Program-made: the position numbers and the translations under genes | Origin: CAWJNF01 sp963844235 | GTDB taxonomy: Bacteria > Actinomycetota > Thermoleophilia > Gaiellales > Gaiellaceae | Direction of reading: 5' to 3' | Length of the DNA stretch: 64,000 bases | Assembly (NCBI GenBank): GCA_963844235.1 | Contig: CAWJNF010000008.1 | Span: forward strand, 186,001 to 250,000 | The notes under the pieces: model-generated | What the model was told of the DNA's origin: nothing | The model's input: the letters and a program-made list of their open reading frames with translations, nothing else | The model's database searches: none | In this document: positions 9,857-18,764 of the stretch, piece after piece | Numbering within the stretch: position 1 is the first letter of the stretch | Layout of the letters: each line of letters opens with the position of its first letter

Positions 9857-10291
9857 GTGTTCCTCGGTGAGTACGAGCACACCCTTGACGACAAGAATCG
9901 CCTGACGCTGCCGGCGCGCTTCCGGGAGGCGTTCGCGGCGGGGGGCATCGTGACGAGGGGCATGGACGGTTGTCTGTTCGTGTTCACGAAGGACGAGTGG
10001 GAGCGCTTCGTGGGCCTTCGGCTCGAGGGCCTCGACCCCTTCTCCCAGGAGGCTCGGCAGATGGCGCGATTCATGTTCTCGGGCGCGTCTGAGGCCGATC
10101 CGGACAAGCAGGGCCGGATCGCGCTGCCGCCGGCACTGCTCAAGCACGCGCGGCTCGCGCGCGAGGTCGTCGTCGCGGGTGTCCGCGACCACGTCGAGAT
10201 CTGGGATCGCGGCGCCTGGCGCCAGCACCTCGAGCAAGTGGAAGGGAGTGTCGACAGTGTTGCCGAACGCCTCGCCGCACAGCGCGGCTGA
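9857..10291 (+). CDS. mraZ: Transcriptional regulator MraZ
   Basis: This 144-residue protein is the usual length for MraZ. It contains two SpoVT/AbrB-like DNA-binding halves: the first begins FLGEYEHTLDDKNRLTLPARFRE, and the second has DKQGRIALPPALLKHARLAREVVVAGV. The GTG start at 9857 gives the canonical N-terminus. The reading frame is open upstream but runs through the operator region. MraZ controls its own operon through the repeats at 9803-9837. The 3' end overlaps rsmH by 35 bases. Confidence 0.93.
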   Translation: MFLGEYEHTLDDKNRLTLPARFREAFAAGGIVTRGMDGCLFVFTKDEWERFVGLRLEGLDPFSQEARQMARFMFSGASEADPDKQGRIALPPALLKHARLAREVVVAGVRDHVEIWDRGAWRQHLEQVEGSVDSVAERLAAQRG

Positions 10292-11222
10292 CCACGTCGC
10301 CGTGCTCGCGGAGGAGATCCGGGATCTCCTCGCGGTCCAGCCCGGGGAGACCGTCGTCGACGCCACATTCGGCGCCGGTGGCCACGCGGCGCTCCTGGCT
10401 GCGGATCTCGAAGGGCGCGGACGGTTCGTAGCGGTCGACCGCGACCCCACGGTGCGCCCGTACTTCGACCGGTTCGCCCGGCGCGCCGGCGTCCAGACGC
10501 GCTTCCTGCGCGGTGGCTTCGACACGGTGCTCGCCCAGCTCGCCTCGAACGGCATCCGCGCGGACGCGATCCTGCTCGACCTCGGCATCTCGAGCATGCA
10601 GATCGACCGGCCCGAGCGCGGGTTTTCGTACGCGGTCGACGCGCCGCTCGACATGCGCATGGATCCGGCCGCGCCGCTCTCGGCCGGCGACCTCGTCAAC
10701 GAGGCCGAGGAGCGCGAGCTCGCCGAGCTGTTCCGCCGCTACGGCGAGGAGCGCTTCGCGCGCCAGATCGCGCGGGCCATCGTCCGGCGCCGCTCGGAGC
10801 GGCCCTACGAGCGCACGGCGGAGCTCGTCGACACGATCCGCGGAAGCGTCCCTGCCCCGAGGCGCTTCGGCGACGGCCACCCGGCGCGGCGTGTGTTCCA
10901 GGCACTCCGGATCGCCGTGAACGACGAGCTGGGCGCGCTCGAGCGAGCGCTGCCGCCGGCGGTCGAGATGCTCCGGCCGGGCGGGCGGCTCGCCGTCATC
11001 AGCTTCCATTCGCTCGAGGACCGGATCGTGAAGCGGTTCTTCGCGGGCGAGGCTCGCGGTTGCATCTGCCCGCCCGAGCTGCCCGTCTGCGTTTGCGGCC
11101 ACGAGCCACGGCTGCGGCTGCTGACGCGCAAGGCCGTACGTCCCTCGCCGCGCGAGATCGGCGCGAACCCGCGCTCGGCCTCGGCCCGCCTTCGCGCGGC
11201 CGTCAAGGTCGCGGAGGACTGA
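10257..11222 (+). CDS. rsmH: 16S rRNA (cytosine1402-N4)-methyltransferase
   Basis: This 321-residue RsmH (MraW) is an S-adenosylmethionine-dependent methyltransferase that modifies C1402 of 16S rRNA. Motifs seen are DATFGAGGHAALLA (SAM binding), ILLDLGISSMQID, GFSYAVDAPLDMRMDP, FQALRIAVNDEL and FHSLEDRIVKRFF. The cysteine pairs GCICPPELPVCVCG are typical of the family's C-terminal part. GTG 10257 was chosen because GGAAGGGAG at 10240-10248 is well spaced. GTG 10248 or TTG 10260 are alternatives. It is the second gene of the dcw operon. Confidence 0.93.
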   Translation: MLPNASPHSAADHVAVLAEEIRDLLAVQPGETVVDATFGAGGHAALLAADLEGRGRFVAVDRDPTVRPYFDRFARRAGVQTRFLRGGFDTVLAQLASNGIRADAILLDLGISSMQIDRPERGFSYAVDAPLDMRMDPAAPLSAGDLVNEAEERELAELFRRYGEERFARQIARAIVRRRSERPYERTAELVDTIRGSVPAPRRFGDGHPARRVFQALRIAVNDELGALERALPPAVEMLRPGGRLAVISFHSLEDRIVKRFFAGEARGCICPPELPVCVCGHEPRLRLLTRKAVRPSPREIGANPRSASARLRAAVKVAED

Positions 11223-11632
11223 TGGCGGTCGCGGCTCGGCGGCTCGCGGCGGCTGAACCGCTTTCCGCACCACGGCCTCGCCGTGCCTCGGCGACACGTC
11301 CCGACACCGCCTACGACCGGACCGCCGGTCAGCGCCGGACGGCACGTGCGCGCCGGATGCGTGTCACCCGTCCGCTGCTCTGGATCGGCATCGTCGGAGG
11401 CCTGCTGACCGGCATCGTGGCGCTCAACGTCGCCGTGTTGCAGCTGCGCATCGAGCGCGGCCGCATCGGGTCCGAGATCACGAAGATCCGCGCCGAGAAC
11501 GATGGCCTGCGCGCTGAGCTCTCGACCGCCAAGGCGTCCGGCCGTGTCGAGTCCCTCGCCCGCGCGCGCCTCGGCCTCGTCGAGCGGGCCGACGTCGTGT
11601 ACCTGAGGCTCGCCCCGCCGGGCGGGCGCTAG
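11222..11632 (+). CDS. ftsL: Cell division protein FtsL-like
   Basis: This 136-residue bitopic membrane protein has a basic, disordered N-terminal 60 residues and one transmembrane helix (LLWIGIVGGLLTGIVALNVAV). A predicted coiled coil follows (LRIERGRIGSEITKIRAENDGLRAELSTAKA). This layout and the position between rsmH and ftsI identify it as FtsL, which recruits FtsQ/FtsB and activates FtsWI at the septum. The start ATG 11222 overlaps the rsmH stop (TGATG). Sequence conservation of FtsL is low, so the name rests mainly on topology and context. Confidence 0.8.
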   Translation: MAVAARRLAAAEPLSAPRPRRASATRPDTAYDRTAGQRRTARARRMRVTRPLLWIGIVGGLLTGIVALNVAVLQLRIERGRIGSEITKIRAENDGLRAELSTAKASGRVESLARARLGLVERADVVYLRLAPPGGR

Positions 11633-11682
11633 CCGGGACGGACGCGCTGTCGGCTCGGGCCCCGCAGGCGAGAGGTGGACCG

Positions 11683-13383
11683 TTGACGGTCTCGACCACG
11701 CGGCTGGCGAACCGCCGCATCCGGCTGCTCGCAGTCGTCCTGGCCGCCATCTTCTGCATCGCCTTCGCGAGAGCGGCGTGGCTGCAGGCGGTGAAGGCGC
11801 CCTCGCTCGCAAGCCTTGCCCAGGGCCAGCAGCGTGAGACGATCGCGCTCCCTGCACACCGCGGCACGGTGTACGACCGCATGGGAGTCGAGCTCGCGAT
11901 CGGCGAGGACGCGACGACCGTGTACGCCAACCCGTCGCAGATCCGGCAGCCTGCGGTCGTCGCCGCCGCAGTCGCGCGAGACCTCGGGCTCGACGAGAAG
12001 GCCGTCGCCGCGCTCCTCGCCGACCGCTCCAGGGGCTTCGTCTACCTCGCGCGCAAGATCGACCCCACGAAAGCACGGCTGCTGGAGCGTCGCGACATCG
12101 TCGGGCTCGGCTTCTACCCGGAGGAGCGGCGCACGTATCCGCACCGTCGCATCGGAGCCGCTGTCATCGGCTACGCCGGCCTAGACAACGAGGGCCTGGC
12201 AGGGCTCGAGCTTCAGTACGACGAGGTGCTGACCGGGCGCGACGGGCGCGAGACGATCGTCCGCGACCCCTTCGGGCGGCTGCTCGACGTCGTCGAGGCG
12301 CGACCCGTTCGAGAGGGCCGCGACATCCACCTCACGCTCGACCACCGCCTCCAGGCGGAAGTGGAGAAGATCCTGCGCCAGGCCCGCGTCGCCTGGTCGG
12401 CGAAGGCGGCCACCGCGATCGTCCTCGACCCGCGCACGGGCGGAGTGCTCTCGATGGCAGTCGAACCGGGCTTCGACGCGAACGCCTATGGCGCACAGAG
12501 CCTCGATGCACAGCGGAACAGGGCCGTCACGGACACCTACGAGCCAGGGTCGACGTTCAAGGTGGTGACCGTCGCGGGAGCGCTCGAGGAGCAGCTCGTC
12601 GGACCGCAGACCTCCTTCCGACTTCAGTACTCCATCCAGGTCGCGGACCGGGTCATCCACGACGCCGAGGAGCGCGGCACCGAGGACATGACGGTCTCGC
12701 AGATTCTGTCCCGCTCCTCCAACGTCGGCGCCATCACGCTCGCGATCCAGCTCGGGAGAGAACGCCTCGCGCGCTGGATCGAGCGCTTCGGCTTCGGCGC
12801 CAAGACGGGCATCGACTTCCCCGGTGAGAGCGAGGGGATCGTCCTCCCGGCCGACCGCTGGACGGGCTCGACGATCGGCAACGTCCCGATCGGCCAGGGT
12901 ATCGCGGTCACGCCGATCCAGATGGCGGCCGCGTACGCGACCATCGCCAACGGGGGCCGCTGGATCCGCCCCCACGTGATCGAACGGATCGGCGATCGCA
13001 GGATCGACCCGGGCGATCGGCATCGCGTGATGTCGCGCCAGACGGCCGACCTCTTGACCGCGATGATGCGCGACGTCGTCGCGGACGGGACGGGCGTCGA
13101 GGCGCAGGTGCCCGGCTACAGCGTGGCGGGGAAGACGGGAACAGCCGCGAAGCCCGATCCCTCCGGCGGCTACTCCGATACCCGCTACGTCGCGTCGTTC
13201 GTCGGCTTTGCTCCGGCGGCCGCTCCCCGGATCGTCGTGCTCGTCGCCGTCGACGAGCCGAGGGGGGCGATCTGGGGCGGCACCGTGGCCGCACCGCTGT
13301 TCTCGAGGATCGCTGAGTTTGCGCTGCCCTATCTCGACGTCCAGCCCGACGAGCCACTCACGCTCGCGGCAACTGCCGGCTGA
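11683..13383 (+). CDS. ftsI: Septal peptidoglycan transpeptidase (class B PBP, FtsI)
   Basis: This 566-residue class B penicillin-binding protein has an N-terminal membrane anchor (residues 13-33), the non-catalytic PBP dimer domain (AHRGTVYDRMGVELA at about 58-72) and the transpeptidase domain. The active-site motifs are STFK at 290-293, SSN at 345-347 and KTG at 484-486. TTG 11683 follows AGAGGTGG. It cross-links septal peptidoglycan together with the glycosyltransferase FtsW encoded downstream. No PASTA domain is present at the C-terminus. A 50-base gap separates it from ftsL. Confidence 0.93.
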   Translation: MTVSTTRLANRRIRLLAVVLAAIFCIAFARAAWLQAVKAPSLASLAQGQQRETIALPAHRGTVYDRMGVELAIGEDATTVYANPSQIRQPAVVAAAVARDLGLDEKAVAALLADRSRGFVYLARKIDPTKARLLERRDIVGLGFYPEERRTYPHRRIGAAVIGYAGLDNEGLAGLELQYDEVLTGRDGRETIVRDPFGRLLDVVEARPVREGRDIHLTLDHRLQAEVEKILRQARVAWSAKAATAIVLDPRTGGVLSMAVEPGFDANAYGAQSLDAQRNRAVTDTYEPGSTFKVVTVAGALEEQLVGPQTSFRLQYSIQVADRVIHDAEERGTEDMTVSQILSRSSNVGAITLAIQLGRERLARWIERFGFGAKTGIDFPGESEGIVLPADRWTGSTIGNVPIGQGIAVTPIQMAAAYATIANGGRWIRPHVIERIGDRRIDPGDRHRVMSRQTADLLTAMMRDVVADGTGVEAQVPGYSVAGKTGTAAKPDPSGGYSDTRYVASFVGFAPAAAPRIVVLVAVDEPRGAIWGGTVAAPLFSRIAEFALPYLDVQPDEPLTLAATAG

Positions 13384-13471
13384 GCCGCCCTCGGCGAAAG
13401 GAAGCGTTCGGCGACACCGGACACGAGATCGCTGCCAAGGGCGGACAGGTTCGCCGGGGCCCACCGCCCAC

Positions 13472-13493
13472 CCCCCACCCTTCAGGGTGGGGG
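13472..13493 (+). other. Stem-loop in the ftsI-murE gap
   Basis: CCCCCACCC at 13472-13480 and GGGTGGGGG at 13485-13493 form a 9-bp stem with a TTCA loop. There is no T-tract. It lies about 90 bases after ftsI, in a 150-base gap of an otherwise tightly packed operon, and could attenuate or process the transcript. Confidence 0.45.
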
Positions 13494-13534
13494 CGGTCAG
13501 GTCCCTGGCGCGAGCGTAGCGGCGAAACGCACGC

Positions 13535-15118
13535 TTGTGCGTGTCTATTCGAAACGAAAGACGTGCAAAAGAGCAACTTTTCACCCGCGCTGCACAAGGG
13601 AGGAGCCGGGGGCCGCTGCTAGAATCGACCGCCATCGAGCTAGAGACCCTGAGCCGGGCGATCGCGGGCGTGCGCACGGGCGATGGCGCCCCGGCGCAGG
13701 TGTCGGGGCTCGCCTACGACAGCCGCACGGTCGGGCCGGGGTACGCCTACTTCTGCGTGCGCGGCGAACGGGCCGACGGCCACGATCACGCTCCGGAGGC
13801 AATCAGGCGCGGCGCGACGTGCCTCGTCGTCGAGCGCCTGCTCGAGCTCCCCGCCGGCGGGCCCAGCGTCCCGCAGCTCCTGGTATCCGACGCGCGGGCC
13901 GCGATGGCGCCCGCGGCCGATGCCTTCTACGGCCGCCCGAGCGCGGAGCTCCAGGTCGCCGCGGTGACCGGCACGAACGGGAAGACGACCACGGCGTTCC
14001 TGCTCTTCGCGATGCTCGCCGCCGCGGGCAGGCGCCCGGGGCTCGTGGGAACCGTCGAGTGGCGAGTCGGCGGCGAGCGCCGTTCCGCCGTCCACACGAC
14101 GCCGGAGGCGATCGACCTCCAGGCGACGTTCCGCGAGATGCTCGACTCGGGCGACCGAAGCTGCGCCCTCGAGGCCTCCTCGCACGCCGCCGCTCTGCAC
14201 CGCCTCGACTGCACGCGCTTCGCGTGTCTCGTGTTCACGAACCTGACGCAGGATCATCTGGACTTCCACGGGACGCTGGACGCGTACTTCGAGGCGAAGC
14301 GGCGACTCTTCACCGAGCCCGACCCCGAAGGTCGGCTCCCGCCCGCCGCGGTCAACGTTCGCGACCCGTACGGTCGTCGTCTGGCCGAGGAGCTGCGGGC
14401 GTCCGGGTCGCAGCTCGTCACGTTCGGGCTCGCGGACGATGCGGACGTCCGGGCCGAAGCGCTCGAGCTGAGCCCGAGCGGAGCGAGCTTCACGGCCGCA
14501 GGGCTCACCTGCCGGACGCGCCTGCGCGGCCGCTTCAACGTCGAGAACGCCCTCGGCGCCGTCGCGGCCGGGCGGCTCCTCGACTTGCCCGACGATGCGA
14601 TCGTGCGCGGCGTCTCGCATGTCGCCGGAGTACCCGGCCGCTTCGAGGCGGTCGAGGAGGGCCAGCCGTTCACGGTGCTCGTTGACTATGCCCACACCCC
14701 TGACGCGCTCGCGAACGTGCTTGACGCGGCGAGGGAGATCGCGCAGGGCCGGCTCGTATGCGTCTTCGGGTGCGGCGGCGACCGCGACCGCGCCAAGCGG
14801 CCGCTCATGGGGCGCACGGCCCGGGAGCTGGCGGACGCGCTGGTCGTGACCTCCGATAACCCGCGGTCGGAGGAGCCGGAGGCAATCATCGACGAGATCC
14901 TCGCCGGCTCCGGGCGAGGCCCCGGGGTCGAGGTGGAGCCCGATCGGCGCGCGGCCATCCGCGCCGCGATCCGGGACGCCGGCGACGGCGACGTCGTCGT
15001 GATCGCCGGCAAGGGGCACGAGCAGGGCCAGACCTTCGTCGACCGCACCGTCCCCTTCTCCGACGTCGAGGAGGCGCGGGACGCTCTCCGCCGCCTTGTC
15101 GAGCGGGCGACGGCGTGA
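13535..15118 (+). CDS. murE: UDP-MurNAc-L-Ala-D-Glu: meso-diaminopimelate ligase
   Basis: MurE adds the third residue of the stem peptide. The ATP-binding loop TGTNGKTTTAFLL, the second-domain motif HTTPEAIDLQA and the C-terminal DNPRSEEP are clear. DNPR is the diaminopimelate-recognising motif, so the wall should contain meso-DAP. The start is uncertain. The given TTG 13535 is the first canonical codon in frame and adds about 30 unusual residues. Homology suggests the protein begins near IELETLSRAI at 13634, where the codon is ATC. A strong ribosome binding site AAGGGAGGAG at 13596-13605 precedes a CTG at 13616. The 3' end overlaps murF by four bases. Confidence 0.9.
   Translation: MCVSIRNERRAKEQLFTRAAQGRSRGPLLESTAIELETLSRAIAGVRTGDGAPAQVSGLAYDSRTVGPGYAYFCVRGERADGHDHAPEAIRRGATCLVVERLLELPAGGPSVPQLLVSDARAAMAPAADAFYGRPSAELQVAAVTGTNGKTTTAFLLFAMLAAAGRRPGLVGTVEWRVGGERRSAVHTTPEAIDLQATFREMLDSGDRSCALEASSHAAALHRLDCTRFACLVFTNLTQDHLDFHGTLDAYFEAKRRLFTEPDPEGRLPPAAVNVRDPYGRRLAEELRASGSQLVTFGLADDADVRAEALELSPSGASFTAAGLTCRTRLRGRFNVENALGAVAAGRLLDLPDDAIVRGVSHVAGVPGRFEAVEEGQPFTVLVDYAHTPDALANVLDAAREIAQGRLVCVFGCGGDRDRAKRPLMGRTARELADALVVTSDNPRSEEPEAIIDEILAGSGRGPGVEVEPDRRAAIRAAIRDAGDGDVVVIAGKGHEQGQTFVDRTVPFSDVEEARDALRRLVERATA
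13620..13625 (+). promoter_or_regulatory. Possible internal -10 box before the conserved murE start region
   Basis: TAGAAT lies eight bases before ATC 13634, the codon where homologous MurE proteins begin. The spacing resembles the leaderless-type starts of hyuA, VOC and gltX. This would give the mur genes a second promoter. Confidence 0.3.
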
Positions 15119-16434
15119 TCCCGATCGCGCTCGTGGAAGTGGCGCGCCTGTGCCCCGGGAGGCTGGAGGTCAGGAACGGCGCGACGGAGGCGACCGGCCT
15201 CGAGATCGACTCGCGCCGGGTCCGCCCGGGCGACCTGTTCGTCGCGGTCCGGGGCGGCGTCGACTTCCTGGACGACGCGCTTGCGCGGGGCGCCGCCGCC
15301 GCGCTCGTGCCGGAGAACGAGCACGCATCGATGGCGGCGCTCGGGCGGGCCGTGCGCGACCGTTCGCGCGCCCGGGTGGTGGCGGTCACGGGCTCGACCG
15401 GCAAGACGTCGACGAAGGACATCCTGGCCGCTCTCTGCCGGCCGCACCGTCGCACGGTCGCGGCCGAGCAGAGCCACAACAACGAGATCGGCCTGCCGCT
15501 CACGCTCACCCGGATCGAGCCCGACACCGAGATCGTCGTCGCCGAGATGGGGACGCGAGGGCTCGGCCAGGTGCGGGAGCTGAGCCGCATCGCCCGGCCA
15601 GAGATCGCGGTGATCACGCAGATCGGCCCGGCCCACCTCGAGCTCTTCGGAACCGTCGAGCGAGTCGCCGAGGCTGAGGCCGAGGTCGTCGCCGAGCTCC
15701 CGAGCGGCGGTGCCGTCTGCGTTCCGGCCGGCGAGAGGCTGCTCGATCCCTATCTCCGCCGCGAGGACGTCGAGGTCGTCACGTACGGGGACGGTGGCGA
15801 CGTCGAAATGCTCGGCTTCGAGCCGGGAGAGGACGACGCGTGCGTGGACGTGAGCGTGCGCGGCGAGCGGATGGAGCTGACGTTCAACATCCGTTCGCGG
15901 CACAACGCGACGAACGCGCTCGCCGCGCTCGCGGCCTACCGCTCGCTCGGGCTGCCGCTAGCGCAGGCACAGCGCGGAGCGTCGGAGGTCTCGCTGTCGC
16001 GCTTCCGCGAGGAGGAGATCGCGCTTCCCGGCGGCGGGCTTCTCATCAACGACGCCTACAACGCGAATCCGGTCTCCATGGCGGCCGCGCTCGACCACCT
16101 CGCCGAGCGGGCCCGAGGACGGCGTTGCGTCGCCGTCCTCGGCGACATGGCCGAGCTCGGGCCGGGCGCGCCCGCCTACCACGGCGAGGTCGGACGGGCT
16201 GCCGCCGTGGCGGGCGTCGACGTCCTCGTCGCACTCGGCCCGCTCGCTCGCGGCTACCTCGAGGGGGCGGAGGGCGTCGCCGTCCGCCTCTGGGCGCCGA
16301 CCCCTTCGGAAGGGCTCCCCGTCGTCCACGAGGCCCTGCGACCCGGCGACTGCGTGCTCGTCAAGGGCTCGCGCTCCATGGGCCTCGAGACGGTCGCCGA
16401 GGCACTCGCCTCGGCACCGGCGGTCGAGCGTTGA
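15115..16434 (+). CDS. murF: UDP-MurNAc-tripeptide: D-Ala-D-Ala ligase
   Basis: This 439-residue Mur ligase adds D-Ala-D-Ala to the UDP-MurNAc-tripeptide. The N-terminal domain has GLEIDSRRVRPGDLFVAV, and the ATP-binding loop is TGSTGKTSTKDIL. The central motif EQSHNNEIGLPLTL and C-terminal domain DAYNANPVSMAAAL and VLVKGSRSMGLE are all diagnostic of MurF. GTG 15115 overlaps the murE stop (GTGA), indicating translational coupling. Confidence 0.94.
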   Translation: MIPIALVEVARLCPGRLEVRNGATEATGLEIDSRRVRPGDLFVAVRGGVDFLDDALARGAAAALVPENEHASMAALGRAVRDRSRARVVAVTGSTGKTSTKDILAALCRPHRRTVAAEQSHNNEIGLPLTLTRIEPDTEIVVAEMGTRGLGQVRELSRIARPEIAVITQIGPAHLELFGTVERVAEAEAEVVAELPSGGAVCVPAGERLLDPYLRREDVEVVTYGDGGDVEMLGFEPGEDDACVDVSVRGERMELTFNIRSRHNATNALAALAAYRSLGLPLAQAQRGASEVSLSRFREEEIALPGGGLLINDAYNANPVSMAAALDHLAERARGRRCVAVLGDMAELGPGAPAYHGEVGRAAAVAGVDVLVALGPLARGYLEGAEGVAVRLWAPTPSEGLPVVHEALRPGDCVLVKGSRSMGLETVAEALASAPAVER

Positions 16435-16450
16435 CGCAGGGCTGCTGAGC

Positions 16451-17461
16451 GTGGTTCAGGTCCTGCTCTCGGGGATCCTCGCCATGGTCATCGCGATCGT
16501 GGCCGGCCCGAAGTTCATCGAGTTCCTGCGGCGGAACGAGTTCGGGCAGCACATCCGCGAGGAGGGCCCGAGCGGGCACGTCGTCAAGCAGGGCACGCCC
16601 ACCATGGGCGGGCTCCTGATCATGGCGGCGATGTTCGTGCCGTTCCTGATCTTCTCGGAGCGAACGCTCGAGGCGCTGACCGCCTTCTTCGTCACCCTCG
16701 CCTGCGCCGCGATCGGCTTCGTCGACGACTGGACCAAGCTGACGCGACGCCGCTCGCTCGGGCTCCCCGGCCGCTGGAAGCTCGTTCTGCTCGGCCTCAT
16801 CACGGCGTTCGTCGCGATTGTCGTGTCGGAGCTCGACTACGAGACCGACGTCTACCTGCCGTTGATCGGCGTCGACGTCGAGCTGTCGTACGGCTGGTAC
16901 GTGCTGCTCTTCCTGATGATCGCGGGCGCCTCGAACGGGGTGAACCTCACCGACGGCCTCGACGGCCTCGCGGCGGGGACCGTGGCGATCTCCGTCTTCA
17001 CGTTCACGGCCATGAGCGTCGTCGCCTGGATCGCCTCGGGCGCCGCGCAGGGGGGCGACCCCGAGGATCTCGACCTCGCCATCCTCGGCGCCAGCCTGAT
17101 CGGGGCCTCGATCGGCTTCCTCTGGTTCAACGCCTACCCGGCCCAGGCGTTCATGGGCGACACCGGCTCCATGGGGCTCGGCGGCGCGCTCGCCGCATTC
17201 GCGATCCTCTCCAAGACGGAGGTGCTGCTGCTCCTCATCGGCGGGATCTTCCTGATCGAGGCGCTGTCGGTGATCCTCCAGGTGATCTCCTTCAAGTGGA
17301 CGGGCAAGCGGATCTTCCTGATGGCGCCGCTGCACCACCACTTCGAGATGAAGGCCTGGTCGGAAGCCCGCATCATGGTGCGCTTCTGGATAGCCGCGCT
17401 GATCCTCTGCGCCTGCGCCTTCGTCCTCTACTACCGCGACTTCTCGCACTTTGCCGAGTGA
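16451..17461 (+). CDS. mraY: Phospho-N-acetylmuramoyl-pentapeptide transferase
   Basis: This 336-residue polytopic membrane enzyme transfers phospho-MurNAc-pentapeptide to undecaprenyl phosphate, forming lipid I. Diagnostic motifs are GTPTMGGLLI, the catalytic DDWTK, NLTDGLDGLAAG, GDTGSMGLGGALA and APLHHHFE. About ten transmembrane helices are visible. GTG 16451 follows murF by 16 bases. The stop codon overlaps the murD reading frame by 11 bases. Confidence 0.94.
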   Translation: MVQVLLSGILAMVIAIVAGPKFIEFLRRNEFGQHIREEGPSGHVVKQGTPTMGGLLIMAAMFVPFLIFSERTLEALTAFFVTLACAAIGFVDDWTKLTRRRSLGLPGRWKLVLLGLITAFVAIVVSELDYETDVYLPLIGVDVELSYGWYVLLFLMIAGASNGVNLTDGLDGLAAGTVAISVFTFTAMSVVAWIASGAAQGGDPEDLDLAILGASLIGASIGFLWFNAYPAQAFMGDTGSMGLGGALAAFAILSKTEVLLLLIGGIFLIEALSVILQVISFKWTGKRIFLMAPLHHHFEMKAWSEARIMVRFWIAALILCACAFVLYYRDFSHFAE

Positions 17462-18764
17462 GCCTGCGTCCCATCCCGTAGGGGCCGGCTCTCATCCGGC
17501 CCGCGTTGACGTTCCGGAGAGGGCGCTCGTGCTCGGGCTGGCGCGCTCCGGCGAGGCGGCGGCGCTCGCGCTGGCGCGCCGGGGTGTCCGCGTGCTCGGG
17601 GTCGACCGCCGGCCGGACGCAGACGTGGGCAGGCTTCGCGAGGCCGGCGTCGAAGTCGTCCTCGGCGCGGAGGCCGACGTCGCGCTGGTGGAACGCGTGC
17701 AGGTGCTGGTCAAGAGCCCCGGGGTACCGAGCGAGGCGCCGCTCGTCGCGGCCGCGCACGAGCTCGGCCTGCCCGTGTGGAGCGAGATCGAGCTCGGCGC
17801 GCGCCTGGTCGCACAGCCCACCGTGGCCGTCACGGGGACGAACGGGAAGACGACGACGACCGAGCTGCTCGGTGCCATCTTCCGGGCCGCGGACGCGCCG
17901 GTCGCCGTCTGCGGCAACGTCGGCCGGCCGCTCTGCGGGCTCGACGGGAAGCTCTCATCCGGCGAGTCCGTCGTCTGCGAGCTCTCGAGCTTCCAGCTCG
18001 AGGACGTGAAGACGCTCCGTTGCCATGTGGCCGTCCTTCTCAACCTCACCCCGGACCACCTCGACCGTCATGGCTCGCTGGATGCCTACCGCGAGGCGAA
18101 GCTGCGCATCTTCGAGCGGCAGGAGGCCGGGGACGCCGCGGTCGTGCCGAGCGGCTTCGGCGCCATCCCAGGATCGGGGCGGCGGATCGAGTTCCGCGCA
18201 GACGACGACCTGCCCGCCGAGCCGCTCATCCCGGGGGCGCACAATCGGGAGAACGCGGCCGCCGCGGCCGCCGCCGCTCGCGCCGCCGGGATCGCCGACG
18301 ACGCCATCGCCGAGGCCCTGCGCACCTTCCCCGGGGTCGCGCACCGGCTCGAGCCCGTCCGCGAGCTCGCGGGCGTGCGCTTCGTCAACGACTCGAAGGC
18401 CACCAACCCGGAGTCGGCCGAGCGCGCGCTCGAGGCCTATCCGCCGGGCACGCTTCGCGTCATCCTCGGCGGCAGCCGCAAGCAGGGCGCGTTCGACTCG
18501 CTGGCGCGCGTCGCGAGCCGGCGGGCCGTTCTGGCCGCCTACCTCATCGGCGAGACCGCCGGCGAGCTGGCGGACGCCCTCGAGACGCAGGCGGTGGCGT
18601 TCGAGCGCTGCGGTGAGCTGGAGAACGCAGTCGCCAGGGCGGCCGCGGACGCGCGGCCGGGCGAGGTCGTCCTGCTGTCGCCGGCCTGCGCTAGCTTCGA
18701 CCAGTTCCGGGATTTCGAGCAGCGGGGCGAGCGCTTCCGCGAGCTCGTCGAGGCGCTCTCGTGA
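17451..18764 (+). CDS. murD: UDP-MurNAc-L-Ala: D-Glu ligase
   Basis: This 437-residue protein has the N-terminal Rossmann fold (ALVLGLARSGEAAALAL), ATP loop VTGTNGKTTTTELL, NLTPDHLDRHGS and the C-terminal FVNDSKATNP and GGSRKQGAF. It adds D-glutamate to UDP-MurNAc-L-Ala. The only canonical in-frame start before the fold is TTG 17451, which overlaps the mraY stop. It has no ribosome binding site, so coupling to mraY translation is likely. Residues 8-19 (HPVGAGSHPAR) are encoded by a copy of the REP-1 palindrome at 17478-17502, an odd insertion at the N-terminus. Confidence 0.92.
   Translation: MPSEPASHPVGAGSHPARVDVPERALVLGLARSGEAAALALARRGVRVLGVDRRPDADVGRLREAGVEVVLGAEADVALVERVQVLVKSPGVPSEAPLVAAAHELGLPVWSEIELGARLVAQPTVAVTGTNGKTTTTELLGAIFRAADAPVAVCGNVGRPLCGLDGKLSSGESVVCELSSFQLEDVKTLRCHVAVLLNLTPDHLDRHGSLDAYREAKLRIFERQEAGDAAVVPSGFGAIPGSGRRIEFRADDDLPAEPLIPGAHNRENAAAAAAAARAAGIADDAIAEALRTFPGVAHRLEPVRELAGVRFVNDSKATNPESAERALEAYPPGTLRVILGGSRKQGAFDSLARVASRRAVLAAYLIGETAGELADALETQAVAFERCGELENAVARAAADARPGEVVLLSPACASFDQFRDFEQRGERFRELVEALS
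17478..17502 (+). repeat. REP-1 palindrome copy inside murD
   Basis: Head GTAGGGG, then CCGGCT, loop CTC, ATCCGG and CCC. One stem position is mismatched. It is translated in frame near the murD N-terminus. Confidence 0.75.
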
